NCBI GenBank assembly: GCA_041648665.1
Contig: JBAZOP010000066.1
Coordinates: 1-16,032 of the forward strand
DNA length: 16,032 bases
Reading direction: 5' to 3'
From: a bacterium
GTDB taxonomy: Bacteria > UBA10199 > 2-02-FULL-44-16 > JAAZCA01
In this document: piece after piece, positions 6,668-13,418 of the stretch
Layout: every line of letters begins with the position of its first letter
Position numbering within the stretch: the first letter of the stretch is position 1
Translations under genes and position numbers: made by a program
Notes under the pieces: model-generated
Databases searched by the model: none
Seen by the model: the letters and a program-made list of their open reading frames with translations, nothing else
What the model was told of the DNA's origin: nothing

Positions 6668-7207
6668 TCAGGGGACGAAGACCGCCGCGGAGACGCAGGT
6701 AGTCCATACGCCGTTCTTGCCGACCGCGGACTGGGTCACATTGCTCGTCCTGACTATCATCTTCATCATCCGCCATTGCCGTTTCTTCTCGTCATAGCTC
6801 AGGGATTCCTCATCATCAAGCCCCAGAGTAGTGGCGAGCATCGATGCAGCCAGGTCCTCCGCATAGTCCCCTATCTTCTTCATCGTCGTGCCGTGCGAGT
6901 GATGTTCGCTCAGGTAACCGTATCGCGAGCGGTCAGCCGGCACAGCGAGACCTATTGAGGCCGCGACGAGCCTGCCGGCTTCGTCGCAGGAGTTGTCCGC
7001 CATGACGCAGTAGACGATCTCCCCGCTCTCGAGAGAACGGGCACCCTGCTCGCGCGTGATGATGCGACAGTTGGGCGGAAAGATGCTGGAGACCCGCACG
7101 AGGTTGAAATGCGAGATGCCGGCGCGCCGCAAGGCAAGCTCGAACGAAGCCAGTCTTTCCCTGTGTCGGCCCACCCCCTTAGTGAAAAACAACTTTGTCG
7201 GTACCAT
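6668..7207 (-). CDS. pdaD: Pyruvoyl-dependent arginine decarboxylase
   Basis: A 179-residue proenzyme that would convert arginine to agmatine and CO2, the first step of the agmatine route to putrescine and other polyamines. The self-cleavage motif LVRVSSIFPP is present; cleavage between Ser40 and Ser41 would yield a small beta chain and an alpha chain whose N-terminal Ser becomes the pyruvoyl cofactor. Further family features are GEIVYCVMAD, HGTTMKKIGDYAEDLAA and the C-terminal region after MKMIV. Length fits the family. AAAGGAA lies 8 nt before the ATG. No agmatinase, agmatine deiminase or spermidine synthase gene is in the window. It sits 94 bp upstream of the radical SAM gene and downstream of the ORP-type operon, from which a dyad at 7237-7252 separates it. 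Confidence 0.92.
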   Translation of the reverse strand: MVPTKLFFTKGVGRHRERLASFELALRRAGISHFNLVRVSSIFPPNCRIITREQGARSLESGEIVYCVMADNSCDEAGRLVAASIGLAVPADRSRYGYLSEHHSHGTTMKKIGDYAEDLAASMLATTLGLDDEESLSYDEKKRQWRMMKMIVRTSNVTQSAVGKNGVWTTCVSAAVFVP

Positions 7208-7236
7208 CGATTCGTTCCTTTCCCGCGATCACTCGC

Positions 7237-7252
7237 GCATTCCAGGGAATGC
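7237..7252. promoter_or_regulatory. Perfect 16-bp dyad upstream of pdaD
   Basis: GCATTCC-AG-GGAATGC lies in the 80-bp gap between the last ORP-operon gene and pdaD, about 30 bp before the pdaD start. No T-run follows on either strand, so an operator is a better guess than a terminator. Confidence 0.3.
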
Positions 7253-7287
7253 TGTGCGATTATCCGCATAGCGTCATCTCGCGCCAA

Positions 7288-7626
7288 TCAGTGGTCGCAC
7301 AGATTCGCGCCGGACTTGAGCGTACCGGCAAGATACTCATTCACGAGCCGCTCCGGCGTTTCGCAGGCCGCGCCCACGACCACCTCGATCCCCTGCTCCG
7401 CGAAGAGGTCCTGTGCGCGCTGCCCCATACCCCCGGCTATGATCACGTTCGCCCCTCTCTCCGCGAGCCAGGGGGGCAGGAGCCCGGGCTGATGCGGGGG
7501 CGCGTCGAGGTCCTCCCTCTTGACTATCTTCTTAGTTGCAGCGTCCACTTCGAGCAGGGCGAAGCTTTCGCAGTGGCCGAAATGCATGGACAGCTTTCCC
7601 TCCGCCATTGGAACGGCAATCCTCAT
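7288..7626 (-). CDS. NifX/ORP-family (dinitrogenase Fe-Mo cofactor domain) protein
   Basis: A 112-residue single-domain protein of the Fe-Mo cofactor-binding superfamily (NifX, NifB C-terminus, orange protein). Motifs are MRIAVPMAEGKLS at the N-terminus, MHFGHCESF (Cys20 region), PPHQPGLLPPWLAERGA, VIIAGGMGQRA and a C-terminal NLCDH. His and Cys of HFGHC and CDH are candidate metal or cluster ligands. The ATG at 7626 follows AGGAGG and is preferred over an upstream start at 7674 that would overlap the preceding gene. It begins 4 nt after the stop of the IscU-Mrp fusion. Since MrpORP proteins fuse these domains, it is probably the cluster-binding partner of that ATPase. It is the last gene of the operon. 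Confidence 0.92.
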   Translation of the reverse strand: MRIAVPMAEGKLSMHFGHCESFALLEVDAATKKIVKREDLDAPPHQPGLLPPWLAERGANVIIAGGMGQRAQDLFAEQGIEVVVGAACETPERLVNEYLAGTLKSGANLCDH

Positions 7627-7630
7627 ATCC

Positions 7631-8860
7631 CTATCCTCCTTTTTGCCTCTCTGAGAGGCCCGTTGAAATTGCATCTTCGATCATCCTCACCGCTTCCCGC
7701 ATGACCGCCGCGGAAGGCGAATCCGAATGACATTGCACGAACGAACGGCCGTTGTCGCAGGCCTCAGCGATCTTCGGGTCGATCGGTATGGAGCCCAGAA
7801 ACAAAACGCCCATATCCTCGGCCATTTCTCTGCCGCCGCCCGAACACAGGATATGGGTAACCTCGCCGCACTTCGGACATGCGAAACCGCTCATGTTCTC
7901 GACCACCCCCAACACCGGCACATTGAGGTGCCGACAAAACGTGATGGACTTGCGCACGTCCACCGCAGCCACCTTCTGCGGAGTTGTGACGATCACCGCA
8001 CCGTCCAATCTGTCTATTATTTGGCAGACGGAGAGCGGTTCGTCCCCGGTCCCCGGAGGTGCATCGATTATCAAGTAATCCAGTTCTCCCCAGGCCACAT
8101 CCTTGAGAAATTGTTTGATGACGCCCGCCTTTCGAGGCCCGCGCCAGATCACGGCCTCATCATGGCCCTGCAGAAGAAAGCCAAGAGACATGACTTTCAT
8201 CTCGCCGAGTTCGACCGGGAGCATCCCCTCGTCGGAACCATGTATCTCCTCGCCCTCGAGGCCCAGCATGGTAGGGATGCTCGGTCCGTGGATATCCACG
8301 TCGAGGAGGCCCACGCGCTTTCCCGACTGAACAAGCGACATGGCGAGATTGACTGCCACCGTGCTCTTGCCGACCCCGCCCTTGCCCGAGAGTACGATCA
8401 CCTTGTGACGGATACGACACATGCGCGCCTCGAGCCTCTGGCGCTCCGCGAACTCCTCTTCGCTCTCATCCTGCCTTCGGCCCCGGTTTAAAACATCGGT
8501 GCAGGCAGCAGTCAGGGTGTTCGCAGCAAGAAGAGCACAGTGCTCGAATTCAGGCGGACAGCCGCCGAGCGCTTCGAGTATCTCCGCCTGATTCAACACG
8601 GCCGCCTCCTCGATGCGCCTGCCCTCGGCGAGACTCGTAGCCATGCTCCCGCAGGCCAGCGAGGATCCGCATCCATCGGTTTCAAACGAGACTCTATCCA
8701 CCCTGCCGTCTTTCACGGTCAACCAGAACTCCATGGTGTCCCCACAGGGCCCTGTGATGCGCGCATGGCCGTCGAAACGATCGAGAGGCCCGTGATTCCG
8801 CGGATTAGCCGCGTGATCGCACGCAACATCGGTAAAACCACCCGCATCTATACATTCCAT
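7631..8860 (-). CDS. IscU/NifU-like scaffold fused to Mrp/NBP35 Fe-S carrier ATPase
   Basis: A 409-residue two-domain protein. Residues 1-125 are an IscU/NifU-N domain: DHAANPRNHGPL, GPCGDTMEF (Cys39, Asp41), TDGCGSSLACGS (Cys64) and EHCALLAANTL (Cys108), so the three scaffold cysteines and the Asp are retained. A charged linker (about 126-150) leads to the Mrp ATPase with deviant Walker A SGKGGVGKST (158-167), DVDIHGPS, IIDAPPGTGDE and the bridging CPKC (Cys328, Cys331). Family knowledge: IscU builds Fe-S clusters and Mrp/ApbC carries them to apoproteins, so the fusion would couple assembly and delivery. AGGAGGA lies before the ATG. It is 15 bp from the upstream MinD gene and 4 bp from the downstream NifX/ORP gene. 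Confidence 0.93.
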   Translation of the reverse strand: MECIDAGGFTDVACDHAANPRNHGPLDRFDGHARITGPCGDTMEFWLTVKDGRVDRVSFETDGCGSSLACGSMATSLAEGRRIEEAAVLNQAEILEALGGCPPEFEHCALLAANTLTAACTDVLNRGRRQDESEEEFAERQRLEARMCRIRHKVIVLSGKGGVGKSTVAVNLAMSLVQSGKRVGLLDVDIHGPSIPTMLGLEGEEIHGSDEGMLPVELGEMKVMSLGFLLQGHDEAVIWRGPRKAGVIKQFLKDVAWGELDYLIIDAPPGTGDEPLSVCQIIDRLDGAVIVTTPQKVAAVDVRKSITFCRHLNVPVLGVVENMSGFACPKCGEVTHILCSGGGREMAEDMGVLFLGSIPIDPKIAEACDNGRSFVQCHSDSPSAAVMREAVRMIEDAISTGLSERQKGG

Positions 8861-8875
8861 ATCTCGATCCTCCTC

Positions 8876-9748
8876 CTATAACGCCAGACTCATCCATATC
8901 TGCCTTATGTCCTCCGCACAGGGCGCCTCGATTTCCACCACAGCCTTCTGCTGGATCTGCGCCAGGGTCACCGAACGGTCGTACCGGATGCGGCCGGCCA
9001 CCCGGGCCCCTGCCTGCAAAGCTTTGCGCTCGATCCTCTCCGTCATCTGTGCGTTGATATCCCACTTGTTGACGCAGACGAACGCGGGGATATCGAAATG
9101 CCTTGTCAGAGAAAGAACGCGCTCGAGATCGTGTTCCCCGGAGACGGTAGGCTCGGTCACGATCAGGACAACAGTCGCACCGGTCACCGATGCGATCACA
9201 GGGCATCCGATCCCGGGCGGGCCGTCCACGATGATGAGAGGATGCCCCCCCTCCTCGGCAAGCCGGCGTGCCTCCCGGCGGACCGTGGAGACCAGCTTGC
9301 CGGAATTTTCGGCTGCAACGCCCAGACGGGCGTGAACCATGGGGCCGCAGCGGGTATCGGATATCATCCATTCGCCGCAGCGGCGCTCAGGGAAATCTAT
9401 GGCGCCTTCGGGGCAGAACCTCACGCACACCCCGCAGCCCTCACAGGAGACTGAGTCTATCTCATATTTCTTCGCCCCAGACGACTCCCCGCTCATCTTC
9501 ACGGCATCGAAGCGGCAGCATTCCATGCACGCGCCGCAACCGGTGCAGTCCGCCTGCCTGATGATCGCCTCGCGTCCGCTCATGAACTCGTGGCGCTCCT
9601 TGACCCGGGGCGAGAGGACGAGATGCAGATCGGCCGCATCCACGTCGCAGTCCGCGACGACGGGACGATCGGCGAGCACGGCAAAGGACGCAGCCACGCT
9701 GGTCTTGCCGGTCCCCCCCTTGCCGCTGATGACGACTAGCTCCTTCAT
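8876..9748 (-). CDS. MinD-family ATPase with inserted 2x[4Fe-4S] ferredoxin domain (first copy)
   Basis: A 290-residue P-loop ATPase: Walker A SGKGGTGKTS (8-17), DCDVDAADLHL, IVDGPPGIGCPV and the C-terminal VNKWD. Between residues about 66 and 113 a bacterial ferredoxin domain is inserted with two clusters: Cys68, 71, 74, 78 (CTGCGACMECC) and Cys102, 105, 108, 112 (CEGCGVCVRFCP). Such ferredoxin-MinD proteins occur in pairs in ORP/Mrp operons of sulfate reducers (DVU2103/DVU2104 type) and are thought to act in cluster or metal handling rather than cell division. The start overlaps the stop of the radical SAM gene as ATGA, so translation is coupled. A paralogue lies two genes upstream. Confidence 0.94.
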   Translation of the reverse strand: MKELVVISGKGGTGKTSVAASFAVLADRPVVADCDVDAADLHLVLSPRVKERHEFMSGREAIIRQADCTGCGACMECCRFDAVKMSGESSGAKKYEIDSVSCEGCGVCVRFCPEGAIDFPERRCGEWMISDTRCGPMVHARLGVAAENSGKLVSTVRREARRLAEEGGHPLIIVDGPPGIGCPVIASVTGATVVLIVTEPTVSGEHDLERVLSLTRHFDIPAFVCVNKWDINAQMTERIERKALQAGARVAGRIRYDRSVTLAQIQQKAVVEIEAPCAEDIRQIWMSLAL

Positions 9749-10704
9749 GATCCTTTGGACCTCTCCGCGCGCGAGTAATAGATCTTCTCACCGACCCGTT
9801 CAGAAACGACAACGCCGACCTTCATGAGGCTGTCGATGAGCTTCATAACCTCCAGCCGGTTCAGGCGAAGCCCGCCTGCGATATCCTCGATAGTGCACGG
9901 CCGCCTGCCGAGAAGCGCCAGTATCTCTTCATCGCTTTCCCTGCCGACAGGCGATGTCTGTGCCCCGCCCGCCTCCCACTCGCTGATGATCTCCACCACC
10001 CCGGGGATGAGCTTCATGAGCTTTTCCATCTGCTCCCCCGGCACGGCAAAGGCAAAATCCTCCGCAGGAGGACGGGTGACGGTGTTGAGCTGGGTGCGGG
10101 CCGGCGCTATCTTTTTGACGAGGGCTGCTATCTTCTCCACCTCGGCGGGGATGGCCGTGATCCCCCCGAGCAGAAATACCTCGAGCCAGACCTCGCCCGG
10201 GAACCTCCTCGTAAACTCGGCGATGCCCTCGACCATCCGGCCAAAGGATATCTCGCCATGCGGACGGTTGACGTGCTGAAACAGTTTTTCATCCCCCGCG
10301 TCCAGCGAGGGGAGCACGAGGTCGGCAGCCATCAGCTCATCCTGGACCTCGCGCATCCACAGGAGCGAACCGTTGGTCAAGACAGCCACCGGGATATCAG
10401 TCATGGCCTTGGTCCTGCGTATCAGCCCGCCGATTCCGCTGTTTAGCGTGGGCTCGCCGGAGCCCGCAAGGCTGATGTAGTCCGGCGCCGGGCCAGCCGC
10501 CAGCTTCCTCTCCAGCTCAACCAGAACGGCATCGATCGGAACGTATTCCCTGCGCACAACGGTCTTGTCGGTCGTGCGGCCGAGCTGGCAATAGATGCAG
10601 TCGTAGGTGCACACCTTGAACGGCACGAGGTCTATACCAAGCGAACGGCCCAGCCGCCGCGATGGGACGGGTCCATATACATACTTGAATCCGGCGTCGC
10701 TCAT
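9745..10704 (-). CDS. Radical SAM protein (COG0731-like) with C-terminal winged helix
   Basis: A 319-residue protein. The N-terminal signature YGPVPSRRLGRSLGID is followed by the CX3CX2C motif CTYDCIYC (Cys32, Cys36, Cys39), then SLAGSGEPTLN, the SAM-binding GE motif. This is the wyosine-synthase-like radical SAM group; most members are not tRNA enzymes and their substrates are unknown. After about residue 250 a short winged-helix-like domain follows (EILALLGRRPCTIEDIAGGL, LDRLEVMKL-type helix), perhaps for regulation or partner binding. The start and stop both form ATGA overlaps with the two ferredoxin-MinD genes, so all three are expected in fixed ratio. Its place between them suggests a maturation step on a metal or sulfur cofactor; this is inference. 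Confidence 0.92.
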   Translation of the reverse strand: MSDAGFKYVYGPVPSRRLGRSLGIDLVPFKVCTYDCIYCQLGRTTDKTVVRREYVPIDAVLVELERKLAAGPAPDYISLAGSGEPTLNSGIGGLIRRTKAMTDIPVAVLTNGSLLWMREVQDELMAADLVLPSLDAGDEKLFQHVNRPHGEISFGRMVEGIAEFTRRFPGEVWLEVFLLGGITAIPAEVEKIAALVKKIAPARTQLNTVTRPPAEDFAFAVPGEQMEKLMKLIPGVVEIISEWEAGGAQTSPVGRESDEEILALLGRRPCTIEDIAGGLRLNRLEVMKLIDSLMKVGVVVSERVGEKIYYSRAERSKGS

Positions 10705-11549
10705 CTATCGCCTCCGCCTGACAGATTCCTCACTCTTGAATACAGTTCTTGGAATAGACCTTGATATTCAGGAAACGCATCCACCACGAGCTCGCCGCGG
10801 GAGTAGGCCTCGGCGATCCGCCGATCGTCCGGAATTTCCAGCAGGATCGGAATACCCTCTTTCCTGCAGAACTCGTGCACTCGTTCGTCGCCCACACCGA
10901 CGCGGTTGATGACGACCCCGAACAAGATGCCGAGCTCGTGGACCATATCGACGGCAAGAGTGAGGTCGTGCAGGCCGAAAGGCGTGGGCTCAGTCACCAA
11001 CGCCACGAAATCAGTTTCGCGGATGGTTGCAATGACAGGGCATGATGTCCCTGGAGGCGCGTCCAGGATCGCGGCCGAGCCTCTCTGCAGACGCGCCTTG
11101 ACCGCGCGTATCAGCGGCGGCGCCATGGGTACGCCCACATCGAGCCGCCCCTGGATCAAGGTGATATTCCCGGACTTCAGCGTCTCGACCACGCCTATCC
11201 GCCTGTCGACTTCGCTGATGGCCTTCGTGGGGCACACCTTCGTGCAGCCCCCGCAGCCATGGCACATATCCGGAAATAAGAGGGGCTTTGCGCCAAACGA
11301 CACGATGGCGCTGTACTCGCAGATGCGGCCGCACTCGCCACAGCCTGTGCAGAGCGATTCGTCGACCTGGGGGACCGGGATGCCGACCGTCTCTGTCCTG
11401 ATGGATTGCCCTTTGAGAAACAGGTGGCAGTTCGGCTCCTCCACGTCGCAGTCCAGCAGGCTGACATCAGAGCCGATCGCCCGCGCCAGGTTCACGGAGA
11501 CGGTCGTCTTGCCGGTACCGCCCTTGCCTGAGGCGATGGCGAGGATCAT
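10701..11549 (-). CDS. MinD-family ATPase with inserted 2x[4Fe-4S] ferredoxin domain (second copy)
   Basis: A 282-residue paralogue of the other ferredoxin-MinD protein: Walker A SGKGGTGKTT (7-16), DCDVEEPNCHLFL, ILDAPPGTSCPV, and inserted ferredoxin cysteines 67, 70, 73, 77 (CTGCGECGRIC) and 95, 98, 101, 105 (CHGCGGCTKVCP). The frame stays open upstream to 11864, but the ATG at 11549 places the P-loop at the N-terminus as in the family, has GGAG 7 nt before it, and overlaps the stop of the membrane protein gene as ATGA. Pairs of these ATPases probably form a heterodimer, as proposed for the ORP complex; here that is inferred from gene arrangement. Confidence 0.94.
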   Translation of the reverse strand: MILAIASGKGGTGKTTVSVNLARAIGSDVSLLDCDVEEPNCHLFLKGQSIRTETVGIPVPQVDESLCTGCGECGRICEYSAIVSFGAKPLLFPDMCHGCGGCTKVCPTKAISEVDRRIGVVETLKSGNITLIQGRLDVGVPMAPPLIRAVKARLQRGSAAILDAPPGTSCPVIATIRETDFVALVTEPTPFGLHDLTLAVDMVHELGILFGVVINRVGVGDERVHEFCRKEGIPILLEIPDDRRIAEAYSRGELVVDAFPEYQGLFQELYSRVRNLSGGGDR

Positions 11550-12157
11550 CCAGCCGCTCCTTTGTCTCCTGCAACCCATAAAAGTGGAAAAACTATGTCG
11601 CTGGTGCAGCACGGAATCCAGACGGCCAAGAACAGGAAGATGGCCGCCACTGCGACGGTCCAAAGGTCCAGCGCGCCGCCCAGTGCCATGGTCATATGAA
11701 ACAGGGATGCCCACGTGCTGAGGAAGACGTGCCCGGCGTGCGGGATGCGCGTCTCGGACCATTTGTACGCCATGGCTATACCGATAAAGGACATCGGGTT
11801 GACCAGCCACCACTTCTCGATGAAACCTATGTGCCAACCCCTGTTCGGCAGCCCAAGCAACCACTCACCCACAAACGGGATCAGGGAATCGCTCACCGTA
11901 GCGATCCCCACAGAACCCACGTATCCGATGAAAATGGCCTGCCAGAGTTTCCCGGGCGAGTGAATACGGTACATTGCAGCTGTTACGAATGCGCTCAAGA
12001 GCACATGCAGGGGGTGCAGACCCCAGAAAAGAGTCTCCGATACACCCCGTGACGCATTGACCGCAGACATGACGAGCATGATGGCTATGCCTGTCAGCGT
12101 CCCCAGGGCGGTGAAGGGTGCATGTCTTTTGAGCTGGAGGATGATCTCAGACGTCAT
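11546..12157 (-). CDS. Six-helix membrane protein of unknown function in the Fe-S/ORP operon
   Basis: A 203-residue integral membrane protein with about six hydrophobic segments (roughly residues 14-34, 43-63, 70-96, 116-133, 143-160 and 164-197). Polar residues inside or next to helices are notable: HPLH in segment 2, SDSLIPF in segment 3, the His of SLFHMTMAL in segment 5, and PCCTSD within segment 6. Paired His and vicinal Cys within the membrane suggest metal or sulfur handling, for example a permease, but this is a guess. I do not recognise a named family. GGGAG precedes the ATG, which overlaps the DUF89 stop as ATGA; its own stop overlaps the MinD start. Expression is thus locked to the cluster-assembly genes. 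Confidence 0.85.
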   Translation of the reverse strand: MTSEIILQLKRHAPFTALGTLTGIAIMLVMSAVNASRGVSETLFWGLHPLHVLLSAFVTAAMYRIHSPGKLWQAIFIGYVGSVGIATVSDSLIPFVGEWLLGLPNRGWHIGFIEKWWLVNPMSFIGIAMAYKWSETRIPHAGHVFLSTWASLFHMTMALGGALDLWTVAVAAIFLFLAVWIPCCTSDIVFPLLWVAGDKGAAG

Positions 12158-13059
12158 GATATCTCCCTCGAAGCACCGTCATTGCGAAGCCGGATATCGG
12201 ACTGCGCCAAGAGCACGTTGGTGCCAACGGGAAGGCCCACGCGCCCTCCGATCACCGGGCACTTCACCTTGAACAGGAAGAAGATGTTTCGCGGCACTTC
12301 GCTGAGCGACTCGAAGTTGCCCTGCCCCTTGGCGATGATCATGTCGGCATCGTCAAAGCAGCAGCGGAACTCCGGACTGCAATGCTCAAGCAATGTGCCG
12401 GGTGCGTCCGAGCCGTTGTCAATGACCTTCACGATCTCATCCAGACCTGTCGCCCGCGCATCGGCCAGCGTCGCGTCGTTTATGACCGGAGAGCCGCGCA
12501 CGACAAAGGTCACGCGGCCCCGCGGGAGCTGCTCGACGAGGAGGTGGTCGAACACTATCTCGCCCGCGTTGTCCCCCAGATAGAGTATGCTTCTTGATTC
12601 GGCGGCTGAACGCCTGAAGCGATCGTAATCGCCCGCGAGGGTACCAGCGAGCGCATCATCAATGGAGCGGCGAACGTCTTCCTCCGTCACGCTGTCTCTG
12701 GCGCCCATATCTATGACGTTGCCCGCGATAGCCAGGCGCACAGCCATTGCAAGAGGGTCGGGCGAAGACTCCACATCATCTCTGAGCCCGGGGAGCAGCG
12801 ACATGGCCATGCGGTTGAGCCGGTCCTTCACTGCGCGATACGGGTCATCCGCCCCTGAGGTCTCCCTCAGGAACTTGTGGATCCGCTGCCCCAGCACAGG
12901 CGGAGGATCGGAGAGCTCAATATCTCTCGACCAGCCGAGAACCTCGCGCAAAATCCTCTCGTGAACCGCAGGATCGCCGGAGACCATCCTCGCCGCGTCA
13001 AGCGATTGGCGGATAAAGCACGGGATGCAGTCGAGGGAAGCCTTCATTCCGCCGCTCAT
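12154..13059 (-). CDS. DUF89 / ARMT1-like metal-dependent phosphatase family protein
   Basis: A 301-residue protein of the prokaryotic DUF89 family. Markers are the N-terminal CIPCF (Cys11, Cys14), the central YLGDNAGEIVFD (Asp163, Asn164), SPVINDAT (Asn194, Asp195), DDADMIIAKGQGNFE (about 236-250) and VKCPVIG. Eukaryotic and plant relatives are metal-dependent damage-control phosphatases that remove phosphate from sugar or cofactor by-products; the archaeal-type proteins with the N-terminal CxxC lack a firm role. In this operon it might clear a damaged phosphometabolite made during cofactor synthesis, which is inference. The start overlaps the preceding stop as TAATG. A second ATG at codon 5 is possible. 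Confidence 0.9.
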   Translation of the reverse strand: MSGGMKASLDCIPCFIRQSLDAARMVSGDPAVHERILREVLGWSRDIELSDPPPVLGQRIHKFLRETSGADDPYRAVKDRLNRMAMSLLPGLRDDVESSPDPLAMAVRLAIAGNVIDMGARDSVTEEDVRRSIDDALAGTLAGDYDRFRRSAAESRSILYLGDNAGEIVFDHLLVEQLPRGRVTFVVRGSPVINDATLADARATGLDEIVKVIDNGSDAPGTLLEHCSPEFRCCFDDADMIIAKGQGNFESLSEVPRNIFFLFKVKCPVIGGRVGLPVGTNVLLAQSDIRLRNDGASREIS

Positions 13060-13418
13060 TACCAGTGGCCCTCCACATCCGCTGATTTCGCCTCGGCCAG
13101 CTTGCCCGCGCGATAGAGATCAAGGGCCGTGGCAACGGTCGGCGCATCGGTGTTGTATATTTTGATTCCGGCCGCCACCAGGACACGAAATGCCTTCGGG
13201 CCACAATGCCCTGTCACGAGCGCATTTGCACCCAGTCTAGCCACGGCTTCCGCCGACTGGATCCCCGCCCCTTGCGCCGCGTTGAGGTTCTGCCGGTTGT
13301 CGATCACCTCGAAGGTCGAATTATCCAGATCATAGACCAGGAACTTAGGCGCACGCCCGAAACGGCTGTCCAGCGGGGCGTTGAGGTCATCTCCAGACGT
13401 CGTGAAAGCGATCTTCAT
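13059..13418 (-). CDS. NifX/NifB-type dinitrogenase Fe-Mo cofactor domain protein
   Basis: A 119-residue single-domain protein: MKIAFTTSGDDLNAPLDSRF at the N-terminus, FGRAPKFLVYD, AGIQSAEAVA, LVTGHCGPKAF (Cys72) and GIKIYNTDA. It is the second member of this superfamily in the operon and differs from the first in having DSRFGRAP instead of MHFGHC, so the two probably bind different ligands or cluster states. The ATG follows GGAGG by 5 nt and overlaps the LytM stop as ATGA; its own TAA shares one base with the DUF89 start. Free-standing members bind Fe-S or Mo/Fe/Cu clusters (NifX, ORP). No nitrogenase genes are visible. Confidence 0.93.
   Translation of the reverse strand: MKIAFTTSGDDLNAPLDSRFGRAPKFLVYDLDNSTFEVIDNRQNLNAAQGAGIQSAEAVARLGANALVTGHCGPKAFRVLVAAGIKIYNTDAPTVATALDLYRAGKLAEAKSADVEGHW

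Noticed and set aside
8876..11549. Cell-division or plasmid-partition MinD/ParA genes
   Set aside because: Both have inserted 2x[4Fe-4S] ferredoxin domains and no MinC/MinE or ParB partner, which points to cluster handling.
10701..11864. N-terminally extended reading of the second ferredoxin-MinD protein
   Set aside because: The extra ~105 residues are out-of-frame translation of the membrane protein gene; the ATG at 11549 has a ribosome site and restores family length.
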